Below are positions 7,738 to 16,554 of a stretch of DNA of 64,000 nucleotides, in pieces. Each line of letters starts with the position of its first letter. The first letter of the stretch is position 1. The notes beneath the pieces are model-generated. The model was given only the letters and a program-made list of their open reading frames with translations, did not search any database and was not told where the DNA came from. A program made the position numbers and the translations under genes. This DNA comes from Streptomyces antioxidans (GTDB lineage: Bacteria > Actinomycetota > Actinomycetes > Streptomycetales > Streptomycetaceae), in NCBI RefSeq assembly GCF_000968685.2, contig NZ_LAKD02000018.1, forward strand, positions 108,239-172,238. The letters run 5' to 3'.

Positions 7738-9213
7738 TCAGGGAGCGATGCCCACGCCGTCGATCCGGCTCCAGGCCCGCTCCTGGGCGGACGTCATGGC
7801 GGGCCACGTCAGCCCGCCCGGCCGGGGCCGGACACGGGAGGCGTACGGCTGGGGGCGGAAGCCGGAGTCGTAGAAGCACCCGGTGCCGTAGACGCGGTCG
7901 TACGTGGCGCACGCGGATGCGATGGACCGCGCCGTGGGCTTCTTCCCCTTGCGCACCCAGGCGTCCAGCGCGGCGATGGAATCGGCGTACTCGGCGTTGC
8001 TCAGCTCGCTGTGCTCGCTCTCCCTGGTGAAGGTCTGTACGAGGTTCTTCCCGCGGTGCGCGCCCTCGACCGTCGCCCGGTACGCCGACTCGTGCTCGAC
8101 GAACGCCGTGGGGTCGTCGATGGCGTGCATCGTCAGCACCGGGATGGACACCCGCCCGGTGAGGTCGCTGTCGTAGGAGAGGTCACGCCGGGCGTCGGGG
8201 GCGGCGGAGAAGCGCTCGACGCCCGCGTTCAGCGCCGCGTCGTCATGTGAACCGGAGTACCACACACCCCGGTTGCCGAACGGATTGCGGTCACCGAGCC
8301 GGTTGTGCACGATGTCGCGGAAGGTGAACACCGCGAACCGCAGATGGGACTCCAGCGTCCGCTCCGGAAGGCGGGTGACGGCGAGGATGTCATCGAGGTT
8401 GCGCCGCTGCCGCGCGGTGCGCTCCTCCGGGGCGGAGGCGTAGCCGGTGCACTCCTGGAGGCGGGCGCGCAGCCCGGCCGTCGTCAGCGTCGACCCGGGG
8501 CGCAGCCCCTGCCACAGCGGGTACTGGGGCTCGCTGGGGCGTGGCAGATTGCGGCAGTAGTACTGGTAGACCACCCGCAGATCGACGCGGTGGTCATAGC
8601 CCCGTGAGCCGCCGCCCAGCACACCGCTGGTGAGGAGGGCGCCGTCGTAGGGCCCGTTCTTCCTTCCGTACGTCTCCACGACCTTGGCGGCGACGTCTCC
8701 GCCCCAGGACTGGCCGTGGACGTACGTCCGCTCGGGCCTGCCGAAGTCCGCCACGAACAGGCGGCGCAGATTCTCGGTGTCGGCGGCCGCCATGCGCGTT
8801 CCGTAGCCACCCCGCCGGTAGGAGGAGCCCGCCCACGCATAGCCCTCGGACACCATCACCGACCAGCGGTCCAGGTCGTCGGCGCTGCGCTCGGGATCGG
8901 AGCCGTCGCCCAGGTCGGGGCCGCCGTGCGAGTGGACGATCAGCGACCCGTTCCACTTCTTCGGAATGGCGATCGCGTAGTACGCCCCGTTGCCGTCCGC
9001 GCCGGTGTAACACGTGGCCTTGCCGCCGACGCTCGCCGGGCACGCGACCGGCGCGGGGCGCGGCGGGGCCGCCTGGACCGGACCGGCACTGCCGAGTGTC
9101 CCCGCGACGATGCCCGCGACGCCGACGGCCGACGCCACGGTGCGCCGCATACGCGTCAGGCCGCGCGGAAGGGAGGAAGGTACGTTCCGGCGGTTCCGAC
9201 TCGTGCTGTGCAC
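7738..9213 (-). CDS. Secreted tannase/feruloyl-esterase-like alpha/beta hydrolase
   Basis: The 491-residue protein has a long positively charged N-terminus and a Sec signal ending near GPVQAAPP (residue 43), so it is exported. The alpha/beta hydrolase nucleophile elbow is GQSWGG. The acid and His probably lie in AIDDPT and SEHSELSN. The insert between strands contains several Cys (CRNLP, LQECTG), as in secreted tannase-like esterases. The start is GTG 9213, seven bases after AGGAGC. It converges with the dienelactone hydrolase, leaving a 15-base gap. The substrate is not assignable from sequence. Confidence 0.7.
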   Translation of the reverse strand: MHSTSRNRRNVPSSLPRGLTRMRRTVASAVGVAGIVAGTLGSAGPVQAAPPRPAPVACPASVGGKATCYTGADGNGAYYAIAIPKKWNGSLIVHSHGGPDLGDGSDPERSADDLDRWSVMVSEGYAWAGSSYRRGGYGTRMAAADTENLRRLFVADFGRPERTYVHGQSWGGDVAAKVVETYGRKNGPYDGALLTSGVLGGGSRGYDHRVDLRVVYQYYCRNLPRPSEPQYPLWQGLRPGSTLTTAGLRARLQECTGYASAPEERTARQRRNLDDILAVTRLPERTLESHLRFAVFTFRDIVHNRLGDRNPFGNRGVWYSGSHDDAALNAGVERFSAAPDARRDLSYDSDLTGRVSIPVLTMHAIDDPTAFVEHESAYRATVEGAHRGKNLVQTFTRESEHSELSNAEYADSIAALDAWVRKGKKPTARSIASACATYDRVYGTGCFYDSGFRPQPYASRVRPRPGGLTWPAMTSAQERAWSRIDGVGIAP

Positions 9214-9346
9214 AGCAACGCTCCTGACCTCAGTGGCGCTCCCTCGCGCCAGGCGTTGCGATGTTAAGGACACCCGTTCCGCCGACACCATCGAGCGGGG
9301 AGTTGTGTTCTTAACGTGCATGGCTCGCACCGTGCATGGTGGACCC

Positions 9347-10258
9347 ATGTCCCTCGACGAACTCCGCACCCTGCTGGCCCGGCACGCCCGGCCCGACTGG
9401 ACCACCGCCATCGACGGCGTCCTCGTCTCCAAGGTCGACCGGCCGGATCCTCCGGCACCCTCCATGTCCGGCACCGTGCTCGCGGTCATCGCCCAGGGCA
9501 GCAAGCGCCTGGCGCTGGGCGACCGGGTCTACGCGTACGGACCCGGGCAGTATCTGGTGGCGTCCGTCGACCTGCCGGTCACGGGGCAGTTCACCCAGGC
9601 CGAGCCCGAACGGCCCGCACTCGGCTTCGGTCTCACGCTGGAGCCGTCCGCCGTCGCCGAACTGCTGCTGCGGGCCGGTCCCGGAGACACCGGCGCTTCG
9701 CACGCGGGCGGAGGAGTTCCCTCGGGGATCGCCGTCAGCGATGCTCCGGCGGCGCTGCTCGACGCGGTGGTCCGGCTGCTGCGGCTGCTCGACGAGCCCC
9801 GCGACCGGGCCGTACTGGCGCCGCTGGTGAAGCGCGAGATCCTGTGGCGCGTGATCACCGGCGAGCAGGGGGCGACGGTTCGGCAGCTCGGCCTGGCCGA
9901 CAGCGGCCTCAGCCATGTCTCCCGGGCCGTGCGCTGGATCCGCGAGCACTACGCGGAGCCGTTCCGGGTCGAGGACGTGGCGCGCAGGTCGGGCATGAGC
10001 GTCTCCGCCTTCTACCGCAACTTCCAGGCGGTGACGGCGATGAGCCCCATCCAGTTCCAGAAGCAGATCCGGCTGCAGGAGGCCCGGCTGCTGCTCGCCA
10101 CCCATCCGAACGATGTCACCGGGGTCGGCCAGCGGGTCGGCTATGACAACCCCTCGCAGTTCAGCCGGGAGTACCGCCGCCAGTTCGGCACACCCCCGAG
10201 CCGCGACGCGGCCCGACTGCGGAACACCGTACGCACCCCCGCGGGCGTCCTGCCCTGA
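9347..10258 (+). CDS. AraC family transcriptional regulator
   Basis: The 303-residue protein has an N-terminal cupin-like AraC_N domain (about residues 15-170, GTVLAVIAQGSKRLALGD) and a C-terminal double helix-turn-helix (about 200-295, RVEDVARRSGMSVSAFYRNF and DVTGVGQRVGYDNPSQFSREY). This matches the YqhC-like group, which often activates an adjacent aldehyde reductase or short-chain dehydrogenase, fitting the SDR gene 155 bases downstream. The ATG at 9347 is preceded by GGTGGA. The direct repeat GTGCATGG occurs twice just upstream and might be part of an operator. Confidence 0.88.
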   Translation: MSLDELRTLLARHARPDWTTAIDGVLVSKVDRPDPPAPSMSGTVLAVIAQGSKRLALGDRVYAYGPGQYLVASVDLPVTGQFTQAEPERPALGFGLTLEPSAVAELLLRAGPGDTGASHAGGGVPSGIAVSDAPAALLDAVVRLLRLLDEPRDRAVLAPLVKREILWRVITGEQGATVRQLGLADSGLSHVSRAVRWIREHYAEPFRVEDVARRSGMSVSAFYRNFQAVTAMSPIQFQKQIRLQEARLLLATHPNDVTGVGQRVGYDNPSQFSREYRRQFGTPPSRDAARLRNTVRTPAGVLP

Positions 10259-10413
10259 GCCGGGCTGGGCCATCGGGAGGATCGTGCATGCGCAGGCGAG
10301 GATAGTTCTAACGTTTCCGCAGGTCGGAGCGGTGCAATGGAGGTGCAAGTCCGCGCGAGGAGCAGGCGAGGCCCGTCCCTCCGCGGATCCCACCACATCG
10401 CAGGGGTCACACC

Positions 10414-11163
10414 ATGAACACCGTTCTGATCACTGGTACGTCGTCCGGGTACGGGCGGGAGACCGCCCTCCACTTCCATGCGCGGGGGTGGAACGTCATC
10501 GCCACCATGCGCACACCACGGCCGGACGTCCTTCCCGAGTCGGACCGGCTCCGCGTCCTCGAGCTCGATGTGACCAGGCCCGAGAGCATCACCGCCGCGT
10601 TCGAGGCGGCGGGGCCCATCGACGCCCTGGTCAACAACGCGGGCGTGCCGTCGATGGGCGTGTTCGAGGGCATCTCCATGGCCGAGGTGCGGGAGGTGTT
10701 CACGACCAACACCTTCGGTGTGATGGCGACGACCCAGGCCGTGCTGCCGCAGTTCCGCGAGCGCGGCTCCGGTGTGGTGGTCAATGTGACCTCCAGCGTG
10801 GTGCTCGGCCATATGCCGCTCACGTCCGTGTACAAGGCGAGCAAGATGGCCGTCGAGGGGTTCACCTCATCCCTCGCGCTCGAACTCGCGCCGTTCGGCG
10901 TGCGGGCGAAGACGGTCGAGCCGGGCGCCTGTCTGACGACGAACTTCGGCTCCAAGCTGCCGCACGGTGCGCCGCTGGAGGAGCTGGTCCCGGAGCCTTA
11001 CGCGGCGTTCGTGAAGAAGACCATGGCCGAGTTCATGGGCCAGGACGTGTTCACCAAGGAGAGCGACGTGGCCGAGACGGTGTGGCGAGCCGTGCACGAC
11101 ACCACCGGTCAGCTGCGCTTCCCGGCCGGTCCAGACGCGGTCCGGCTCGACCAGGCGAAGTGA
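10414..11163 (+). CDS. SDR family NAD(P)-dependent oxidoreductase
   Basis: The 249-residue classical short-chain dehydrogenase has the cofactor motif TGTSSGYG near the N-terminus, NNAG near residue 72, and the catalytic VYKASK (Tyr-x3-Lys) near residue 139 after a serine strand. It is cytoplasmic. It follows the AraC regulator in the same direction, and regulators of this kind often control such a neighbour. The ATG follows AGGGG. The substrate is unknown, probably a small aldehyde or ketone. Confidence 0.88.
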   Translation: MNTVLITGTSSGYGRETALHFHARGWNVIATMRTPRPDVLPESDRLRVLELDVTRPESITAAFEAAGPIDALVNNAGVPSMGVFEGISMAEVREVFTTNTFGVMATTQAVLPQFRERGSGVVVNVTSSVVLGHMPLTSVYKASKMAVEGFTSSLALELAPFGVRAKTVEPGACLTTNFGSKLPHGAPLEELVPEPYAAFVKKTMAEFMGQDVFTKESDVAETVWRAVHDTTGQLRFPAGPDAVRLDQAK

Positions 11164-11340
11164 CCGGCGGGCGGGCTCGAGGGCGGTGTCCGGCTGGATG
11201 CCTCGGGTGCACAGGCGCCAGGCGGTTTCCGCGTCCAGGCGGAGGAGCGCGGCGGGATGTGCCGCGTCCGGGCTGGCCAGCGACCAGCGGGGACCGGTGG
11301 CCGGGCGCTCGACCGCGTGGTGGCAAGCCTCTGGACAAAA
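11164..11340 (-). pseudogene. Remnant of maleylpyruvate-isomerase-like gene (C-terminal part)
   Basis: On the minus strand this stretch reads RWSLASPDAAHPAALL then RLDAETAWRLCTRGI and QPDTALEPAR. This is the characteristic end of the mycothiol-dependent maleylpyruvate isomerase/DinB-like family. The N-terminal metal-binding domain is missing, and the frame runs into the response-regulator stop on one side and the SDR gene on the other. It therefore appears to be a truncated relic. It also fills what would otherwise be an empty gap. Confidence 0.5.
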
Positions 11341-11350
11341 GGCGGTGTCG

Positions 11351-12049
11351 TCAGTCCAGGCCGTGGTCGTGGGCGTAGCGGATGGCCGCGACCCGGTCGC
11401 GGGAGCCGGTCTTGGTGAAGACCCGGTTGATGTGGGTCTTCACGGTGTTGCCGCTCAGGAAGAGGGCGGCGGCGATCTCCGCGTTGGTCATGCCGCGTGC
11501 CATCAGCGCAAGGATCTCCGCCTCACGACGGGTGAGGCCGTCCGGGAGCGGCTGACCGTCGGCCCCGGACCCCGGGGGAGGGCCGCCGGACCCCGGGGGA
11601 GGGGTGGTGGCGGCGCTCGCCGCGGCGAGCAGGGTGGCCTGGACCCTGGGGTCGAGGACGGAGAGCCCGGCGACGGCGCTGTGCAGGGTACGGGCGATGT
11701 GCAGGCGGTCCGCGTCCTTGGTGAGGTAGGCGCGGGCCCCGGCCCGCAGCGTCTCCAGGACGGAGGTGTCATCGGCGTAGGTGGTCAGGACGACGACGGC
11801 CACCTCGGGGTGGTCGGCGGTGAGTTGGCGGGTGGCCTCGGTGCCGTCGAGCACCGGCATGTGGAGGTCGAGCAGGATCGCGTCCGGGTGCTGCTCGGCG
11901 ACCCGGTCGAGCGCCTGCCGTCCGTCGGCCGCGGAGCCGACGACGTCGATGTCCGGCAGCAGGTCGAGCATGAGGACCAGCCCCTCCCGGACGCTGGCCT
12001 GGTCGTCGGCGACCACGATCCGCAGTGGCCGGGCGTCCTGGGCGCTCAT
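11351..12049 (-). CDS. NarL/LuxR-type response regulator
   Basis: The 232-residue protein has an N-terminal receiver domain (IVVADDQ acidic pair, phosphoacceptor Asp in LLDLHMP, Lys in TKDAD) and a C-terminal LuxR helix-turn-helix (LTRREAEILALMARGMTNAEIA). A Pro/Gly-rich linker separates them. The start at ATG 12049 overlaps the kinase stop by ATGA, so the two are translationally coupled. It is the output of the two-component system encoded just upstream in the same operon. Its targets are unknown. Confidence 0.93.
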   Translation of the reverse strand: MSAQDARPLRIVVADDQASVREGLVLMLDLLPDIDVVGSAADGRQALDRVAEQHPDAILLDLHMPVLDGTEATRQLTADHPEVAVVVLTTYADDTSVLETLRAGARAYLTKDADRLHIARTLHSAVAGLSVLDPRVQATLLAAASAATTPPPGSGGPPPGSGADGQPLPDGLTRREAEILALMARGMTNAEIAAALFLSGNTVKTHINRVFTKTGSRDRVAAIRYAHDHGLD

Positions 12050-13419
12050 CGCGGCACCCCGGCCCGGACGCGCCACTGTCCGTCGCGTACGCCCGCGTCG
12101 AGCGTCCCGCCCCGCAGCAGCAGGCGCTCGCGCATCCCGGTGAGGCCGTAGCCGCCGTCGACGGTGGCGAACGCGGGTGCTCGCCGGGGGGACGGCGGTG
12201 TGCCGGGCGGGCTGTCGTCGGCGAGCGGGTTGTCGTCGGCTATCGGGCCGTCGGCGGTGAGCGGGTTGTCGACGGTGAGCGTCACGTGTTCGTCCTCATA
12301 GGTCAGGGTGACCTCCACCGGCTGGGCGGGGGCGTGTTTGGCGGCGTTGGTCAGGGCCTCCTGCGCGGTACGGACGAGGGGGAGCGCCTGGTCCGCCGGG
12401 AGCGGGGAAGGCTCGCCCTCGACCCTGAGCCGTACCGGAACGCCGTGCCGCTGCCGGTGGGTGTCCGCCATCGTGGCCAGTTCCTCGTCCAGTGGCGCGA
12501 GGTCGGAGCGCAGGGCGTGCACCGCGCGGCGGGTCTCGGCGAGCCCGTCGGCGGTCAGCCGCCTCGCTCCGTCGAGCACGGTGACCGCCCGGTCGATGTC
12601 CCGGTGATCCGTCAACAGGGCACTCGCGGCCTGGATCTGGATGCTCAGGGCGCCGAGCGAATGGGCCAGTACGTCATGGATCTCACGGGCGATCCGGGCG
12701 CGTTCGTCCAGTACGGCCACCCGGCGCTGCTCCGCGCGGAGCAGCTCGCTCTGGGCGAGCATGGCGGCCGACTGCTCGGCGCGCACCCGGTAGGCGCGGC
12801 GGTTGTGGCTTGCGACCAGGACCAGGGCCACCAGCATCGGATAGCCCAGGGCCAGCCCGCGGCCCGCCCCGGCGACCAGGACCCCGGTCTCCAGGGCCAC
12901 CACCGTGCAGCCCGCCACGGCCCAGCCCACCGGGAGGCTCAGCTCGGTGCCCAGGTGCATCACGGCCATCAGCGAGAGCCCGATGAGCGCTCCGGTGTGC
13001 GGGAAGGCGCTGGCGTAGCCGGAGAGGGCGGCGGCCACGCCGAGCAGGACCCGCGTCCGTATCCGCGGCTGTGTCCCTCTCCGCGCCACACTCCGCGGCG
13101 CACGCCTCGCGGCCTCGTCGCCGAGGGCGTGGGTGACCTCCCACAGCAGCAGCGCCAGGCCGCCCAGCGCGTACGCGACGACGGCCTGGGCGACCGCCCC
13201 GGGCCCGGCCGGAGGTTCGGTGAAGGTGTGCAGGCCGATGAAGACATACGCGCCGACCCTCATCAGCCAGGACACCGTACGCAGCACGGATGCAGGATAG
13301 CGACCCGAACTCCGCTCGGCCGCGGCGCCGGGGCGTACCGCGCCATGGGCCGGGGGCCCGGCCGTCCCGCCGTCCCCTGCGGGGGCCGTGGGCGGGCCCG
13401 CCGGGCGCCGTAGGGTCAT
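12046..13419 (-). CDS. NarL-type sensor histidine kinase
   Basis: The 457-residue membrane kinase has several hydrophobic segments in the first 250 residues. The HisKA_3 dimerisation box follows (RARIAREIHDVLAHSLG, phosphoacceptor His in REIHD), then a C-terminal HATPase domain (N-box in NAAKHAP, G-box in GYGLTGM). A Pro/Asp-rich insert (DNPLADDSPPGTPP) lies within the ATPase domain. The gene overlaps both the upstream membrane protein and the downstream regulator by four bases, giving a three-gene operon. The signal is unknown. Confidence 0.9.
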   Translation of the reverse strand: MTLRRPAGPPTAPAGDGGTAGPPAHGAVRPGAAAERSSGRYPASVLRTVSWLMRVGAYVFIGLHTFTEPPAGPGAVAQAVVAYALGGLALLLWEVTHALGDEAARRAPRSVARRGTQPRIRTRVLLGVAAALSGYASAFPHTGALIGLSLMAVMHLGTELSLPVGWAVAGCTVVALETGVLVAGAGRGLALGYPMLVALVLVASHNRRAYRVRAEQSAAMLAQSELLRAEQRRVAVLDERARIAREIHDVLAHSLGALSIQIQAASALLTDHRDIDRAVTVLDGARRLTADGLAETRRAVHALRSDLAPLDEELATMADTHRQRHGVPVRLRVEGEPSPLPADQALPLVRTAQEALTNAAKHAPAQPVEVTLTYEDEHVTLTVDNPLTADGPIADDNPLADDSPPGTPPSPRRAPAFATVDGGYGLTGMRERLLLRGGTLDAGVRDGQWRVRAGVPR

Positions 13420-14060
13420 CGCGGTCCCCGGCGGCCCCGGTCGCGCAGCAGCTCATGCGCGGACCGGTCGTACGACGCCGTGGGGCGGGGGTACGGTGCG
13501 GGCCGCTCCGCGTCGGGGGCCGGTGTGTCGCCCGACCCGCCCAGCAGTCCAGCCAGCGCGCCCCGCACATCGAAGGGGCGGCCGTCCTTCTCCGGGGCGA
13601 ACGGCACACCGGAGGCGAGGGCACGCGGTGTGACCACGGCGGCCTGGCCGAGCCGGTTGAGGCCGAGCAGCATCAGGAGCGGCGCGGAGGAGCCCGCCAC
13701 GGGGGCGTGCAGCGCCATGGCGACCACCGTCATCACGACCCGCGAGGCCACCAGGGCGAGCCACAGCCACAGCCCGTACACCGGCATCCGCGCCCACAGC
13801 ACCCCGTCGCGCGGCTCCAGCCGCAGCAGCGCTCCCTGGGCGGTGCCGATTCCGGCCGCGAGCACCGCGCTGATGACGAGGCATGCGAGATCGGCCGTGG
13901 TGAGGTGGCGGCCACCCTTGCCGAGACTGGTGAGACCGATGACGGCGAGGACCGCGGGCAGCAGGATCAGCCGCTTGCCGCGCAGCGGTTCGCCGCGTAG
14001 CTGACGGGCGATGACGAAGATCACGATGGCACTCGCGGCCAGCACTTGCAGCACGTTCAC
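13416..14060 (-). CDS. Membrane protein coupled to two-component system
   Basis: The 214-residue protein has five or six hydrophobic segments (from VLQVLAASAIVIFVIARQL onward) and a hydrophilic C-terminal tail of about 70 residues. I do not recognise a named family, though the layout resembles small DUF1453-like membrane proteins. GTG 14060 is chosen because GGGAG lies seven bases upstream; GTG 14081 is an alternative. It overlaps the kinase gene by four bases, so it may help in sensing or be its target. Confidence 0.7.
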   Translation of the reverse strand: MNVLQVLAASAIVIFVIARQLRGEPLRGKRLILLPAVLAVIGLTSLGKGGRHLTTADLACLVISAVLAAGIGTAQGALLRLEPRDGVLWARMPVYGLWLWLALVASRVVMTVVAMALHAPVAGSSAPLLMLLGLNRLGQAAVVTPRALASGVPFAPEKDGRPFDVRGALAGLLGGSGDTPAPDAERPAPYPRPTASYDRSAHELLRDRGRRGPR

Positions 14061-14370
14061 TGGAGGACTCCCGTCGGCCACGCCTCGTTCGCGTACGCCT
14101 GTTGACCCTGTTGACCCTGTTGACTCGTCCCGAGGCTAGGAAGACCCGTGGGGCATCACGTCACCCCGAGCGGTGACCTCCGGGGTGATCCGCGGGGTGA
14201 TACGGGGGGTGATACGGGGGTGGTACCGGCGCCGGGATCCGGTACCACCGGGTGGCCGAGGCGATCACCCCGGAGGCCACCGCGTACTACGGCGCGCGGG
14301 AACCCGTACCGGCACCAACCTGAGCGAGCCGGATCCCCGGCACACCGTCCACCGAGAGGCTCGCCATCCC
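14061..14370. other. Intergenic region with short tandem repeats
   Basis: This 310-base gap between divergent membrane-protein genes holds a nine-base repeat TGTTGACCC, nearly three copies, at 14100-14123. A run of imperfect GGGGTGATNCG repeats lies at about 14181-14222. A short frame at about 14240-14323 (RYHRVAEAITPEATAYYGARE) ends in TGA and looks protein-like, but it has no start and I cannot assign it. No gene is supported. Confidence 0.5.
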
Positions 14371-14904
14371 ATGTCCACCATCGCTCAAGCCATGATCATC
14401 AACGGTGCGGTCCTGATCGCCGTCCTGGAGGCGGACCTCGGCCCCCACCGCACGATCGGAAAGCTGCGCGTTCTGCGTCCGCTGCTGATGACCGCCGCGA
14501 TCGTCCCCCTCTTCATCAAGAGCCCGGCCACCCACGGCACCGGCCTGGCGCTCGAACTCGCCGCCGTCGTCGCGGGGTTGCTCGTCGGCCTGCTGGCGAC
14601 CGCCCTCACCACGGTCTACGCCAGCCCCACGACCGGCAGTCCGGTCAGCCGCGCGGGCCTCGGCTACGCCGCGCTGTGGATCGCCGTGATCGGCGCACGG
14701 GCCGCCTTCTCCTACGGATCGGAGCACTGGTTCGCCCAGCGGCTGGGCCACTGGATGGCCGACCACCGGGTGACCCCCGACGCCCTCACCGACGCGCTCC
14801 TCCTGATGGCCGTCGCGATGACCCTCACCCGCACCCTCACCCTCGCCACCCGAGCGGCCACGACCGTCCGCCGCGCACCGGTCACCGGGCCCGCGGCGCA
14901 GTAG
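14371..14904 (+). CDS. Hypothetical multi-span membrane protein
   Basis: The 177-residue protein has four hydrophobic segments (about residues 5-22, 36-52, 60-82 and 95-110) and a weaker one near 145-160. It looks like a small DUF1453/CcdC-like integral membrane protein. The ATG at 14371 follows GAGAGG. Longer upstream frames would translate the GGTGAT repeats and are unlikely. It is divergent from a similarly sized membrane protein that heads the two-component operon. No function is assignable. Confidence 0.7.
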   Translation: MSTIAQAMIINGAVLIAVLEADLGPHRTIGKLRVLRPLLMTAAIVPLFIKSPATHGTGLALELAAVVAGLLVGLLATALTTVYASPTTGSPVSRAGLGYAALWIAVIGARAAFSYGSEHWFAQRLGHWMADHRVTPDALTDALLLMAVAMTLTRTLTLATRAATTVRRAPVTGPAAQ

Positions 14905-14984
14905 CGATGGCCCGCGGCGCGGCAACCACAATGCGGCGACCACAATGAGGTTCGCCTCGTTTCGTCCCGTCGGATCGGAGAGAA

Positions 14985-15653
14985 ATGCAGCCCGGACAGG
15001 ATGGAGAAGTGGCCGCCGCCCCGGAGCTCGCGGCGCGGCTGCGCCACGTCTTCTGGATCGGCGGCGGAAGTGGTGCGGGCAAGTCGACCATCGCCCGTCG
15101 GCTCGCCGACCGCTATGGGTGGCGGCTCTACGCGACCGACGATGTGATGCGGGATCACGCCGGGCGGGCCACCCCTGAGGAGGCGCCGCTCCTGCACCGG
15201 TTCATGGCCATGGACATGGACGAGCGATGGGTGAACCGGTCTCCGGAGGTCATGCTCGAGACGTTCCACTGGTTCCGGGGTGAGGGCTTCGGCCTGATCG
15301 TCGAAGACCTCCTCCGCCTGCCGCGCGAGCCCTGCGTCGTCGTCGAGGGGTTCCGATTGCTCCCGCACCTCGTCAAGCCGCTGCTCGACGTTCCTCGGCA
15401 GGCGGTCTGGCTTCTTCCGACCCCCGATTTCCGTCAGGCCGCCTTCCGGAGTCGGTCCGTCCCGGGGGAAGAGTTCGTCTGGCGGACCAGCGATCCGGCG
15501 CGGGCCGGGCGCAACCTTGTCGAGCGGGACCGCATGTTCACCACGCGCCTTGAGGAGGAGACCGGGCGTCTCCGGCTGCGGACCGTCCGGGTCGACACCG
15601 CGACGGCGGAAGACGAGCTCGCTGAGCGGGTGACCAGGGCGTTCGGGCTCTGA
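14985..15653 (+). CDS. P-loop nucleotide kinase-like protein
   Basis: The 222-residue protein has a clear Walker A, GGGSGAGKST, at residues 26-35. An AAA/adenylate-kinase-like layout follows, with YATDDVM in the acceptor-binding position and VVVEGFRLLPH as a likely Walker B strand. This suggests a small-molecule kinase or an uncharacterised P-loop NTPase. A 14-base tandem repeat (GCGGCRACCACAAT, 14919-14946) lies just upstream of the gene. It is a single-gene unit, and the substrate is unknown. Confidence 0.75.
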   Translation: MQPGQDGEVAAAPELAARLRHVFWIGGGSGAGKSTIARRLADRYGWRLYATDDVMRDHAGRATPEEAPLLHRFMAMDMDERWVNRSPEVMLETFHWFRGEGFGLIVEDLLRLPREPCVVVEGFRLLPHLVKPLLDVPRQAVWLLPTPDFRQAAFRSRSVPGEEFVWRTSDPARAGRNLVERDRMFTTRLEEETGRLRLRTVRVDTATAEDELAERVTRAFGL

Positions 15654-15736
15654 CGCGATGACTTCCACGGGGGCTCCCGCAGGTAGGCTCCCGTGACGAC
15701 TTCCGCGGGGACTTCCGTGGGCGGCCCGGCCCGGGA

Positions 15737-16429
15737 TCACTTGATGAAGACCGCCCGTGCGGTCTCATTGGGATCGGTGCTCGTCCCGGCGAGCAGATCT
15801 CCGTTCGCGGACCAGATGCCCGAGCGGCCGGATGTGTGGTCGAAGCCGCCGCCGGTCGGTCCCGCGAAGGCTGCCGTGGCGGCCCACACGCCGTGGTCGG
15901 CGGCGACCCGGCGGGCGCGTTCGGCGTGGAGCCCGGCCTCGTGTGCGGCGTGGACGACACCGGCCACATAGCCGTCGGTCCCCAGCGCCGCCGTCTTCGC
16001 GGCGTGCTCGGGGACACCGGTGTCGCGGCAGACGGCGAGCCCCAGCCGCCACCCGTCCACGTCGATCACGGCGGGCTCCCCGGGTACGAAGTGGATGGCC
16101 TCGCCGCGGGACAGGTGGACCTTTCCGTAGGCCACCCGGGCGCCGTCCCCGTCCAACGCCAGGACGCCGATGCGCGGACCCGTCACCGGCGCGCCGACCA
16201 GGGCGAGCGTCCCGGTCCCCGCGCACGCGGCGACGATCGGGGCCAGCCGTGCGTCGTCCGGGGTGACCGGCGTCGCGTCCAGCTCGTATCCCGTCAGCGA
16301 CATCTCGGGGAAGACCACCACCCGCGCGCCCGCCGCCCGGACGGCCTCCGCGTGGGCCACCGCGTTGGCCGTCACGTCATGAGCCACGCACCTCGGCTGC
16401 GCCACCGCGATGCTCAACGGCTGTGCCAC
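15737..16429 (-). CDS. Carbon-nitrogen hydrolase (nitrilase superfamily)
   Basis: The 230-residue protein has the complete nitrilase catalytic triad: Glu42 in FPEMSLTGY, Lys103 in GKVHLS and Cys134 in AVCRDTG. It is shorter than the usual 260-290 residues but reads through intact. Members hydrolyse nitriles, amides or carbamoyl groups. The GTG start at 16429 follows GGGAG. It lies downstream of the MFS transporter in the same direction but is separated by 125 bases, so it is probably its own unit. Confidence 0.85.
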   Translation of the reverse strand: MAQPLSIAVAQPRCVAHDVTANAVAHAEAVRAAGARVVVFPEMSLTGYELDATPVTPDDARLAPIVAACAGTGTLALVGAPVTGPRIGVLALDGDGARVAYGKVHLSRGEAIHFVPGEPAVIDVDGWRLGLAVCRDTGVPEHAAKTAALGTDGYVAGVVHAAHEAGLHAERARRVAADHGVWAATAAFAGPTGGGFDHTSGRSGIWSANGDLLAGTSTDPNETARAVFIK

Positions 16430-16554
16430 CGCGCGCTCCCTTCATCGGGCTCCCCTCACCCGGGCTCTCCGTCATCGGCTTCATCGGCTTCTCTTCACCG
16501 GGCTCCCTTCCCCGAGCCGCACGATCAGCCTATTCAGGCCCCGCGCACCGGGGC

